From NCBI GenBank assembly GCA_032173965.1, contig CM063288.1:8784501-8848500 (forward strand): a stretch of DNA of 64,000 bases, written 5' to 3'. How positions within the stretch are numbered: the stretch's first letter is position 1; every line of letters starts with the position of its first letter. Positions 48,572 to 59,580 of the stretch are shown piece after piece. Below the pieces are notes generated by a model. That model ran no database searches, was not told the DNA's origin, and was given only the letters and a program-made list of their open reading frames with translations. Both the position numbers and the translations under genes were made by a program. This DNA is from Sitta carolinensis. Lineage: Eukaryota > Chordata > Aves > Passeriformes > Sittidae.

Positions 48572-48576
48572 CCCCC
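48521..48576. repeat. (CT)24 microsatellite with a (C)8 tail
   Basis: Twenty-four CT units at 48521-48568 run into eight C residues. It is a GAGA-type tract on the minus strand and a very strong pyrimidine tract on the plus strand. No AG acceptor with paired exon is obvious directly downstream. Confidence 0.95.
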
Positions 48577-51500
48577 TCCACCTCTCCTCGCTCAAGAAAA
48601 TAATTTACTCATTGTTAAAAAAACAGAGGCGGAGTTGGAGAAAGAAAGAGAGATATTAAAAGAAAAAGGTAGCTTAGTGACCAGTAATAATTAGCTCCTT
48701 GTTTGAAATCAGTGCTGGCTTGTGTGCCGGTGCTGAAGCATCTATGAAAAATGCTATAATTTCTACAGTGTCTGGCTTTTTATTGCTTACATTTGCATAT
48801 AAATTAAATCCATATTGTAGCTTTAAGGCAAGCTAGGCTTAGAATGCCGTACAGCTCAGGGTCCTATTGTTTTACATCTACTTTCTATACTGTAGTTAAA
48901 TGAAAAGGGAGGAGAAAGTAAAGGAGGCAGAAAGTCATCTTTGTAGCATTTTTAATTGCTTCTTTGCCAATTATGGACAAATTAATATTTAAACTTTGTA
49001 GTGCTTTGAGAAAAATTGTTTACAGAATCCACCTCTTGGTGTTCAATGCCCCCTGTGCCTACAGCAATATCTATATTGGAATCTTTCATCTAAGAAAATG
49101 AAAAATAATTAAAGATAAATACTGTTCTCTTTTAAAATATTTTATGGAAACAAATGCTGTTAATTGAACCGTAAATATTTCAAATATAGGCATGATCCTA
49201 TTCCCAACAGCAGCCTGAAAAGCCATTACCAGACAGCATTTTTTCACCTGATACTGTTTATGCGCACGCAAAGATCTTGTATCTTTTACTTCACTTGATC
49301 TTATTTTTGTCTTCCTCCTCTGCTTCACGCTGCCATATCTGCTTGACCGACTGAGGTTGGCTGCCCTGAGACCCCGTTTGAGCACGGCTCAGAAATCCAC
49401 AGGCTGCTAACGCTAACACATCAGGGCAGAGCCTGGGAAGACAAGAGACGTTTGCAAAGATGAGTAACAAGAAGCAAATGGCGCCTCAAAGTCTCCCTTT
49501 AAAAATTCTTTAATGAGATACAGTGCATTTTTTTTTCATTCTTTTCTTGGTCTAATGCCTAGTATGTACCAACCACTGGGCCACATTTTTAGGAAACATC
49601 TAAATCAAAAGTCAGAAGATTACACAGGGACATAAGAAAATCTTAAGATGGCAGGAGGCCAGGAAGCCCAGCTAGGCCTATCCTTTCCTCCGGTTAACAG
49701 TTGTTCTCCATAATATACTGTTTTTCTCCCCCTCTCTCTCCATATGCTTCTTGCTCTATTTGAAATCTGGTCAGATCAGTTGCTTCTAGAGCAGCATCTG
49801 GTAGTTTATAATATATACCCTCTGGAAAAAAAAATGTATTACATTTGTACAGTGCAAGACCTCACTGGAGCCGTGTCCCTCATCCTCATATTTGACATTA
49901 GCTCTAATAACTGCAGCACTGCTCCCTGCGGTTCCCCCCAGAGCCCTTGGCAGCTCCGCCTGGTCCCCTCTTAATCTTTTCTCTTTGCGAGGGATACAGA
50001 CCTAGTTTCACTAAGCATTTTGGAGTCTCCAGTCTCCAAGTCATTATGGGACTTCATTGTACTATTTCCATTTCTTCAATATCCCTTCCATAATTAGGTA
50101 ATCAAGACTGTGCATCTTTCCCATGTGGCCTTTTGAGATCAATTTTATTTATCAGTTTATTTATTTCCTATTACACATTTTTTAAATTCTGGTTGCAGTA
50201 CCATCAGCTGGGCACATTGCTAGTCTTCACAGCTGTCTGCTTGCAATCGTAATTTCCTTTTTCCTCTTGCCCATCACTCATTTGCTTCTTCTGTCTGAAT
50301 TTTGCAGCTGTTCATAATAATAAAGGATGTTACAAGTGCTTGAATGCACCGTGAGTTTCATGAATAGTCTCCTATAGACACCAACGGCAGCCTGGCAGGG
50401 ATTGACATGTGGGTGAAGGGGTTGGCGGGACTGGTTTAATGTGAGTGCTTCTGGACAGGGGTAGTCCCTGGTTATGGGGTTAGATCATACCTCATCCAGA
50501 GAAGTCCTGCCCCTGTTCTTGGATGTCAGCAAAACCAGGCAGGAGATGCAACATGCCACTGTACAGCTGATTTCACATGGACAGGGGTTGCCAAGATTAT
50601 ATTAACACCATAAAGATCCTTCCCATGGCAGTTGACTACAACCTGGACTGCAGTGCAGCAGTAAAAAGTCTCACTTCTTGTTTCCACTACAATAAAATTA
50701 TTGCCTTTGACTTATAAATACCTATCTGTACATCCAGATCTGTCCTATCAGCTATAAAACAACACTCTTAAACACTTTTCTTCATTAGTCCTTGGAGCAA
50801 TATAGCTGGTAGCTGAGAAAAAGTTCTGTTTCCACACCTATTATAATCTTACACCCACCCTCACCCTTCAGATTTCTGTAGACTCTGCCCATTGCTGGGT
50901 GACCCTTTCTACTCCAGAGATCAAGGTCAAGCTCAAGCTCTAGTCTGATAACAAACCTCCTCTCTGTGCCTTTCCTTGCTGCTGCTCAAGACTGTCACTG
51001 TAAAACCCACCAGGTTCTGGCCCACACGTGGCTGCAGGGTTCCTGGGAACACCTGTGGAGGTGACATTGCTGCACCACATCATTCTGGGCCACCCTCCAC
51101 CCCCGTGGCACCCACCAGACCATGGCACATAGCCTTGGGAAAAAGGGAGCTGGGAAAATCTACACAGGTCCTTCTTCTGCAGGCCCTGATGCATTTTATT
51201 GATGAGACACAAAAACCTGGGGATCAGTAACAAAATACTGCTGTGTATTGATGCCCTTTTCAAATGTTAACATTTTAAGCCTTTCTCTCACTGTTTCCAA
51301 AGTGAGATAGTGAATAAGAGGAGTCTTTGAAACACCAACAAAGGTTTCAACCATAATCAGACACAGATAGTTCTGTGGCTTAAAAATGTTTGATTTCTTG
51401 TTTGTTTTTATCATTGCTCCTTTGATGTTTCATGCTCCTTCTCATGGTGGACTGAATCAGAGCACAGGTGCCCCATAAACTGCAATACCTTTAAAGAAAG

Positions 51501-53000
51501 ATCCACTCAAAAATACCCACTCTTGTGAAATTTTGTCTTTGCTTGTTGACCCATGAGATTTAAACAACTGCATTTTATAAGGACAAAATAAATTGAGTCC
51601 AGACTTCACAGCATTTTATATACCCTTATGAGTGGCTTCAGTGTTTGTTAGTTCTTCAGATTTTAGCTTTCTGTGTGTTACAAACCCCATCTTCTGGCAG
51701 TTTATCAGGTGTCTCTAGTATTGGTTTCAAAACAGATATTAAATACTGCTCTCTCACCTTGTAGCTGCAGTCATTTCCAAATGTACCAAACAGCTTTTCT
51801 GCTTTCCAGCCGTCAAAGATTATATACTGAGAATAAATTACTCAGCTGGATGCGTTGTTTGTAGGCAAACCCAGGCAGTGACAGAATCAGTAGTCCCTGT
51901 GTTTAAAAGCATGTAAAACACTTTCTCTTTTTCTGTGCTTTATGCTGTGGCTCAGATACATTCCTGCACAAACAAGGATGCTGGTAAAGATGTCCTGAGG
52001 TATCACAGCCGTCAGCCCATTTCCTCACCCGTGCTGTGGATGAAATCCCTGGCGTGGGAGCAGCAGCCTTGTAGGGGTGGGGTGCTCCAGAGGACATGGG
52101 GGACACCATGGCTGAGAAACTGAGCTCTTTCTGAGTGGTATTTCATCAATCACAACAACTTAGATTCTTTTTCCTCGTTTTATTTTTTCCCAAGAAAACT
52201 ATCGTGCTTGCTAAATATCAATTAATGATTCCAGTGCCAGACAGATTTCTGAGATTTCCTTTTATTTTTTATTTATTTTTATTTTTCCCTTTGTAATTGC
52301 TTGTCACAAGACCCACACTGCCCACTGCATCAGTGTACAGCACCGCTGTCCTTCAATCTCATCATATTGCCTCTGAATTGCTGAAGTCGACAAGATTATT
52401 CACAAACCTGGCACCAAACTAGAAACCAGGCCAGAGGTATTTTATCTTTCCTTTCCACAACCCAGGCTTCCGAGGATGTTTCCATATGAATGCTCCAAAA
52501 CAGTGAATTTTGACCTAAAGTTGAAAATTATTTTGTCAAGAGTTGAAATTTGGCTGGGACAGAAGCAGCACAGTTCATAAATACTATATCTGTGTGTTGA
52601 GGACCAAAAACTGTATCTGAATTAATGGCACCAGTCACAAAATGTCTCTGATAGCTTTAACCATCAAAATTTTAGGGTCCAGGTCTGCAAGAGTTTTTCC
52701 ACAAATAATAGAGAGGTACATCCAAAGGAATTCACTTCTTCCTCCTCAGAGATGAAGCATCTTTTTTGAAACACTAATTTCTATCCTTTGGTAACACAAG
52801 GAGCTCGGAAGACAAGTTTAGGTATATTCATAACTTTTAGCTACAGCAAATATCTTGCTATGGACGACTCACAAATCATCCATAATTCAAATACATTTCC
52901 AGAAACAATTTGTCTAACCATTTTGACAGAATGAATTTGAAGGGGAAAAAAATCTGCTTGCAGGCAAACTGCAAGCATAAAAGATGACTACATTCCTTTA
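48577..53000. other. Non-coding stretch with conserved-looking sequence at 48700-49100
   Basis: From 48700 to 49100 the sequence is repeat-free and AT-rich with octamer-like ATTTGCATAT (48790-48799) and many TTAAT/AATTA strings. It is a good candidate for a vertebrate conserved non-coding element, unproven without alignment. A 99-codon minus-strand frame at 49086-49385 and GC-rich frames at 50940-51263 have no domains. A T/A-rich simple stretch lies at 52258-52286. No gene is recognised. Confidence 0.4.
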
Positions 53001-56000
53001 ATTAAAAAATCAGTGTAAATAGTACTCTTGTTGATAGTAAGTACATTTGTGAAGCAGAAGTAGCTTAAATCAAAACTTATATATAATAAATTCAGGGACA
53101 GGTTTCTCACTGTGCATATGATGCCTTCATTATCTCTAAGTATAAAATTGATTATTCACCTTTGAACAGTAAGCATTGGAGAAACATCATTTTCTTTTTA
53201 TTTTAATGCATCCAAGAAGTCAAGAAACAGGATTTTCTTCTGCTGCTTCATTTTACTTTCTGGATATTTCATGAGTCCTTTGGATATTCTTTATTCTGCC
53301 TGATAGCTGAGAAAACCTCCCAGGGTAGGAGTGGTGGAGATGTTGCATGCTCATTCACTCTTGTTCTGTTGTGTAACAGCTGTGATTCTCCATTGCTTTA
53401 TCACCTGCATTGCTCTATCATCAGGAGGAGTACAGGACTGACTGACATGATGTGCTACACTTTCCCTGATAGGTCAAGCATAGCAATAAGGAAACTCCCT
53501 CTCTTCAAAGAAAGTTTCCTATTTGTAAGTTTTCCCTGCGTTTCTTGAGGACACAATCTCTTTTTCCAGGTCTCTCATGTCAGCACTGATCAGCCGTAGC
53601 TAAGCTTCTTGGAGAAGGGTTAGAACACTTTCAGGAAGAGAAATGACAGTATAAATGGATGGTTTGCTCTTTTTTAGTCCTTTCCTTTGCAGCTCAGCCT
53701 AAGCAGAAACCCAGTATTGTGTTGCTGCCATGTAAATGCCTTGACTTATCTTAAATTTAGAGCAAAGGGATCCATTAAAGGTTTGTGGCTTCAACATTCA
53801 GTATCAGTTTGGTCTCATTCATATGAATACTGGAGATGTGAGGAGAGAAATCCCTTGAAATAAAGAGTGTCCCAATTGGTATCTCAAAAATATAGGCTGC
53901 CATTTTTATTAGCAAAGTACAGAAGAAAGGGTAGTAAAAACATAAGTGTAGAAAAATCACTCAGCTCATCAAATACTATTGAGAAATCCACTAAGAGTAT
54001 TCTAAGCTTAAAACACAGATCTGAGTTTACGATATTTTGAAATCTTACATGGCAGAACAAATTCTCTTTCTCACACTAGTGGCTGTCTCTGTCTGTCTGT
54101 CAGCTCAATCACGTATTCACAATAAAGTATGGGTCAAGTCCTCGAATGTCTGTGTCTTATAGTCTTTTTCTTGGCTGACAAGTGCTACATCTAAATCAGT
54201 GTATGGCATTAAGTTATAGCCTGAAAGCAGGCTGGAGTGGTAAGAACAGTTCAGATGATAAATGCTTCTTGCTCCCCCCCCAGCCTTCCACCTCTCAGGC
54301 CAATGTACTCCAAGACACAACTTCCAGCTCCACTTAGCTAATTGTAATTCTACAAGTGAAAGCACAGCTCAGTAGTAATACTGACTTGAACAAGTTCCTA
54401 TCATCTGGCCTGAGTCTAAAGATTACACACCAGTAATAGAAATTTATTCAGAGCAGAGATATCCTGGCATAATAAGACCATCTTGTTTCATGTAATTATA
54501 ATTCATGCATCCAGAGACAGCTGTCCATCAGATATATTGTATTAGCTAGCTTTGATTTCTATAATGAGTTTTATTAGTATATTTATGAGGAAGAACAGTG
54601 GCATATAAAGAAGTTATGAATAAGTTATTATGCGTGCACAACCAACATCTGGGATCTTCTAAGTCTTGCAGAGAAGTTAAAGTCTGAACAGATACAGACA
54701 CTGAAATACTCCCAAAACATCACCCGTGAAGACCTATTTCATAATATATGGCATCAACACTACCCATTGTTTTGTTTCACAGCTATTAAATCATTCCATT
54801 TATGCAAACAAGAAATCTAAAGGGGTCTGAAAAAAACAAAATTGTAAACAAGAATGTCAAGTTTTAATTTCTCTGTAATGTTCAATTGACGTAATATAAA
54901 GGAACTTTTTTGAATATGAGAACTGGCACTGTTGGCCCTGGTTTCCCACATGCAGGAGCATTCAGGTTGTACTAGATGAGATACATTGAATTTAGAGAGT
55001 TTCAAGGGATAACTGTTGATTCTTCCAGCAAGCACGGTACAAAAGGATGGAAACGTGGGACCAAAGTGAAAGGCACTGTTTATGGAGATGAAGAGAAATA
55101 CCAACAGGAAGGGATGCAATGAAATGCTGCAGAGCAAGTAAAAGGGGGCAAGCACTGTCTCAGGAGCTCTGGAAACACATACCAATGGAGACAGTTCTCT
55201 CTAAGTCCAACACATAAACACAGAATCATTACAAAATCTATTAGATAGATAACTACAGTTAACAGGTTTGAAGCCTGAAGTGAGACAGCTGATTTTGAAA
55301 ATGTTTTTCCTGTAACAGGACAGGCTCAGGACTATACCTGCTTGTATGTGTAAGCCTCTACCTGTTCCTCCTTAAGGGTTTCACAGTGCTGCCTTGTACA
55401 AAGATAAATTGTCCACCCCATTGTCCCTCAGGCTGTGCCCACATCATCCTTGTCACACTGGTAGATTTGGGAGACTTCAGACAACTGAAGACAGATGTTG
55501 CAAGATCTAGAGGGATATTGACTCCCATGCCAACACTTCCTGGTAAAGAGGGTCCTGTTACCCAATTGTACCTCATCAAAGCAGTTTGACTAAATCCATC
55601 AGGTTTCCTCAGCTACCAGACAAAAGATCAAATCTCTTGTGGACCACACACTACCAAATTTCAGCTTTTCAAATTTCACAGCCAAGAGCCAGTGCAGTAC
55701 TTTCTGCATGAGATGTTATTGGCTAGGCCAGCACATCACATGTTCTTCACAAATCCTGAAGAGATAAAAGGATTGATCCTCATAAACTTTCTCTTTTTAA
55801 GGGGACAAATATATAGGCAATCAAATCAGGGTGTGATAAATAACAGGGTGCTTGCAATGCACAAGTATGCACAGATGCATACTTTAAAAGCCCAAAACCT
55901 CTTCCGTGTCCCCTAAATAGTCTCACCTAAGCAAGAAAAGAGACCAGGTAAAAGTCTTTGGTTGATCTGCAAAATTAACCAACCTCCCTTGGGTCTACCC

Positions 56001-58249
56001 ACACTGACAAGTCTATCGTCCACCCCTTCTACCTGTGTCTGTGTGTCCAGCACCACATTTTGCTGCCATGAGCTGATCACGTTCACTGTGGTGATAGCTG
56101 AGGGTGACATGTCCAGTCACTTTTAGATCTTAGAACTGATTTCTGCCTTGCTGGCCAAAAATGCCATATAGACTGAAGAGGAGTTCAGCATGCAAGAGCA
56201 GCTCTGTGTTACCACTACAGTTCAGGTTAGCCTGTCAGTGTCAGGGAGAAACGAAGCAGAGTCAAAATCTACCCAATTATTTTGCTACAATTTTCTCAAA
56301 AGTCTTCCTTAAAGCTGAGACTTTTCAAGGAGGCAGGAAAAGTTGGTGAGGAAGACTTCAACAACTTCTTCTTTCAAAGAAAATCTTAAGTTGCTGGCAA
56401 GAGTTGGGTCCTGCATAATACCTGCACAGAGCTCAGACAAGTCTCAGTGTCCCAAGTACTTCCTGACCTCCTGCAGGACCTACATCTGAAATGGCAGCAG
56501 AGATTGCATTTGATCTTCAAGAATTTATACCACTTCCAGAAAAAAGTAAAAGCCAGTGTGGTACTGAATGATCCTGTCAGGACAGTAATTGGAAAAATCC
56601 CCACAGTAAGAGAAGCTCAACTGTCACAGTTTGTGAAGAGCCTTGATGAGCCAGGTTGTTTACTGCTCACAACCCTTGTGCTATTCACGACTTGGCTGAC
56701 ACTCTGCTGAAGAGCATGGCAGCCCTCCTTGGCCTCGTTCCTAAGCACAACATATTGTTTCCAGAGCCCTTTGTGCTACTATCACTCCAATTAGGAGCTA
56801 GAGTGCCTTCACAAATGTTCTGTCCTCCCACTTTGTCAGACAGAGATGATCTGAATACCACAAAAAGTTTTGAGAAGGGGAAAATCACAGACGAGGGCAT
56901 TTAGGGATCATAATAGCAATGAGTGGCAAGAAGAGATGATTACAGAACTTCATAAATTTTAATCAAAATATCAAAAGAGGGTTCTGTCAGTGCAAAGATA
57001 TCCTTCTCCTAATGGGACAACAAACTAAAGAAGTAGCTTTATAACATCCTTTGATGCCCTAGGATAGCAGGACCCCCGGAGTTGACTGTTGTGTCCCACA
57101 ATAGTTCATTAGTATTGAAATTCCTAATTCCCTTTATTGGATCTGAGCTTTGGCTTCTAAGGTCTGACCCCTGAAGAGCCAGAAACTTCAGGCTGCTTTT
57201 TTGCTACACACATCCTCACTTTGGGCATTTAACTCCACACTTTTACAAATACCACGTGCCTTTGCCACAGTGAAGAGAAAAGAATAACTGGTTATCTTTT
57301 AGCAAGATATTCTTAGTATCACTCAGGCAGAGACCTCTTCCACCAAATCATGCCTTACGTTGCTGTTCTCTTGTAACTGTGGGAAAATATGTGTATATTA
57401 GAGCTGAAATTCAAAGACAGGAGGATGGAGTTTACATCTGCTCCTTCCAGCAGTGCATCTGATTTAAAATTTTGTGACATGCTCTTCAAGTACCTGCCTA
57501 GAAACAAGTATCAGCACAAGCCCACCAGCCCAACCAGCCACTCAGACCTTGCACACTGTTTACTTTTGCCTCACATTTCTCAATCCACCGTCTCACGGAA
57601 ACTCACAAAGAAAGCCACTGAATTCAAAAAGTTGAAAAAGTTATTAATTTATCTTCCTCTTTTTTTTTTTCTTTTTTCACACGAGCTCTCAATCCTCAGA
57701 CAAAGAAAGAATAATGAACCCTACCCATATGTCCTTTAAAACCAGGACAATGTAGTGCACTTGGAAGAGAAGATGAGAAAGGGAAGAGTTAACTGGGTTT
57801 ATAATTGTTTCCAGAGAGCAATTATTCAGTCCCTAAAAATGCTGGTAGAAGAAGAAAATGGAAAATGAAGATGGTCCCAACAGACAAATGATTAATATTT
57901 AGGGAAGGACTACAGCAGGGTTTGATCCAAAAGAAATGGAAAAGAGCATTTTAATGAGATTGGTATTCAGACTGTACAAACTCATTAGATTTGGGTTTGC
58001 CATCTCATAAAAAAGGCTGTTTTGAAGGTGGGTTTCATGTCTGCATTCCCTTTCCCACCACCGGTGTCTGTGAGGTGGTGCCCACCACGCATCGGCAGCC
58101 CCGGCAGCCTCGCTTATCACCAAAGCAGAAACACAACCTGGAGCAAGAGCCAGGCAAATAACTGGGAACCAAACATGCAGCTGATTAATTCTGCCAGAGA
58201 ATTTTTATAGGGAATGTTGTTTTTCTTTCATTTTCCTTTCCCTGTGCAG
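53001..58249. other. Gene-free stretch ending in a strong pyrimidine tract
   Basis: No gene is recognised over 5 kb. Overlapping plus-strand frames at 56447-56710 and 56656-56904, and a 122-codon minus-strand frame at 54817-55185, have no domains. A T-rich run lies at 57660-57677. Bases 58217-58249 form a pyrimidine tract ending in GTGCAG, discussed with the next entry. Confidence 0.5.
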
Positions 58250-58540
58250 CTTTCCTCAGAGCAATATCTGTGAGCAATCTCCGCTCTCCAGCTGATCGGG
58301 GCGCAGCTCCCTGTGTGCAGCTAATATTGGCACAGTGACATTTCGGCTGTTTTCGGTGGACACGAGCAGGTGCAAAGCAGGACCCGTGGGAGCAGCACAG
58401 CCTGGCCCTGCAAGGAGGATGTGGAGGTGCTGGGGAGTGTTCCTGGACACACCACTGCCTGCCTTCGGTTGGGACCGACAGCTCCTGTCCGTGCCGTGTA
58501 CATCAGCTTCCATGTTTAATAAAGTTGTGGACTATTAGGT
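58250..58540 (+). other. Candidate terminal exon of an unannotated transcript
   Basis: A 33-base pyrimidine-dominated tract ending CCCTGTGCAG (to 58249) forms a textbook splice acceptor. There is no other AG between 58211 and the final CAG, and a branch-site-like CTGAT lies near 58181. The interval after it is GC-rich and has AATAAA at 58518-58523 with GTTGTGG immediately downstream, a normal polyadenylation layout. The longest frame entered from the splice site is only about 27 codons, so a non-coding or UTR exon is more likely than coding. The signals are seen; transcription is inference. Confidence 0.35.
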
Positions 58541-58768
58541 TCACCACAGCACGGCTCCCGGTTTTATTTCCCAAGGGTTCATAGCAACAGTAACACACAG
58601 TAGTTATAATGTGTCATAAAATAAATATTAGCAAAAACACTGGTGAGTGTCCCCCAGTTTGGAATTTGCTTGGCATCGCACATTCCCTAAAGCACGCCTC
58701 CAAAAGCCAAAGTTGTCTGCTGCTGGAGGAGGTTTGTTTCTTTGCCTTAGTTTTGTTTTTTCCCTCAG
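58541..58768. other. Unique sequence upstream of a candidate microexon
   Basis: No gene is recognised. The last 20 bases (TTTTGTTTTTTCCCTCAG at 58751-58768) form a strong acceptor for the interval that follows. Immediately after the polyadenylation-like signal the sequence is AT-rich and repeat-free. Confidence 0.4.
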
Positions 58769-58804
58769 CTGGCTGGACGTACGCCACTGTCACAGCTAAT
58801 AAAG
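58769..58804 (+). other. Candidate 36-nt microexon
   Basis: A strong acceptor (pyrimidine tract then CCCTCAG) ends at 58768 and a consensus donor, AAAG followed by GTAAGC, begins at 58805. The 36 bases between are exactly 12 codons long. Frame 0 reads LAGRTPLSQLIK without a stop, and a second phase reads GWTYATVTANK. The third phase contains a stop. I do not recognise either peptide as part of a known gene. Both splice signals being near-ideal is unusual, but such pairs do occur by chance in 64 kb. Confidence 0.3.
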
Positions 58805-59059
58805 GTAAGCACTGGTACAGCACTGCCTTGTGCCTTGCCCTAATCACATTTCTCTTGAAATTAAGTCTGTCAGCACTTCGGCTGTAAACCCGTATTGCGA
58901 GAGCTTAATAACTCCACTGCGAACAAAAGGAAATTACTTTTAGACTCAAACCCAGTGTGCAAGACTTCTGCCTATGGGGCGACATTTTATTTGTTGCTGG
59001 GAATATAAACAGTGTGCCCAAAATGGTTAAATAGATCAAATACATGAACAGAAACACAA
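58805..59059. other. Unique sequence downstream of the candidate microexon
   Basis: No gene is recognised. The first 100 bases contain a few CpG sites and no repeats. A minus-strand 94-codon frame at 58905-59189 has no domain and covers the CA/GT hairpin. Confidence 0.45.
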
Positions 59060-59084
59060 AGTGTGTGTGCAGCACACACACACT
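59060..59084. repeat. GT/CA inverted repeat
   Basis: AGTGTGTGTG at 59060-59069 and CACACACACT at 59075-59084 are exact reverse complements around a CAGCA loop. The hairpin is made from two short dinucleotide repeats in opposite orientation. A further CA run follows at about 59094-59103. Confidence 0.85.
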
Positions 59085-59458
59085 GGCAAACATGCACACA
59101 CACGTGAGTAACCTCATGTGATATATTTTACAAGCTCTGCTTGCACAGGGAGGAAATAAAACCATCAGGAGCTTCTGACTCCTTCCCATGAATTTCCTCA
59201 GTTTTAGATAAATCTCAGCCTCTACTTTTACAAATACAATGCTTCTTTTTCAAGCATTTTTTTTTCCTTTTATTGAGAACATTTACACTCAACCACCATA
59301 CAACAGGCTGGCCTTAAGCTGAGGCAGCCAAGGTAGAACTCCATCCTAGAGCAGTAGCCAGATTTTTATGTTATCAAAATGTCCCATCTTTGAAGTTGAG
59401 TATTAATAATGTCTTCCAGGAAAGCCCCAGGGCAGAGCCTTTCTCTGCCACATGTTTC
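59085..59458. other. Non-coding stretch
   Basis: No gene or repeat is recognised apart from a short CA run near 59094 and a T run near 59258. The sequence leads into the MIR relic. Confidence 0.5.
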
Positions 59459-59580
59459 TTGTACTACTTTGAGCAAATCATTTAGCTCTCCTATTCCTCA
59501 GCTTCACTGCTGAAAAAGGGAATAATTAAATTGATGTACTTCATAAACACTTGTAATGATAAATACACTACCAAATGTAC
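59459..59580 (+). mobile_element. MIR-type SINE relic
   Basis: The strand follows the MIR core and tail in order: ACTTTGAGCAAATCATTTAG, then CTCTCCTATTCCTCAGCTTC, then CTGAAAAAGGGAATAATTA, then TGATGTACTTCATAAACACT. The MIR family reads ACCTTGGGCAAGTCACTTAACC, CTCTGTGCCTCAGTTTCC and so on. Substitutions are many, as expected for an element older than the split of the amniote lineages. It is tRNA-derived in origin but no polymerase III box is preserved. Such relics are sparse in birds and sometimes overlap conserved regulatory DNA. Confidence 0.7.

Noticed and set aside
56447..56904. Two overlapping plus-strand frames considered as a retroviral gag or other coding remnant
   Set aside because: No zinc knuckle, protease or capsid motif is visible and no LTR lies nearby.
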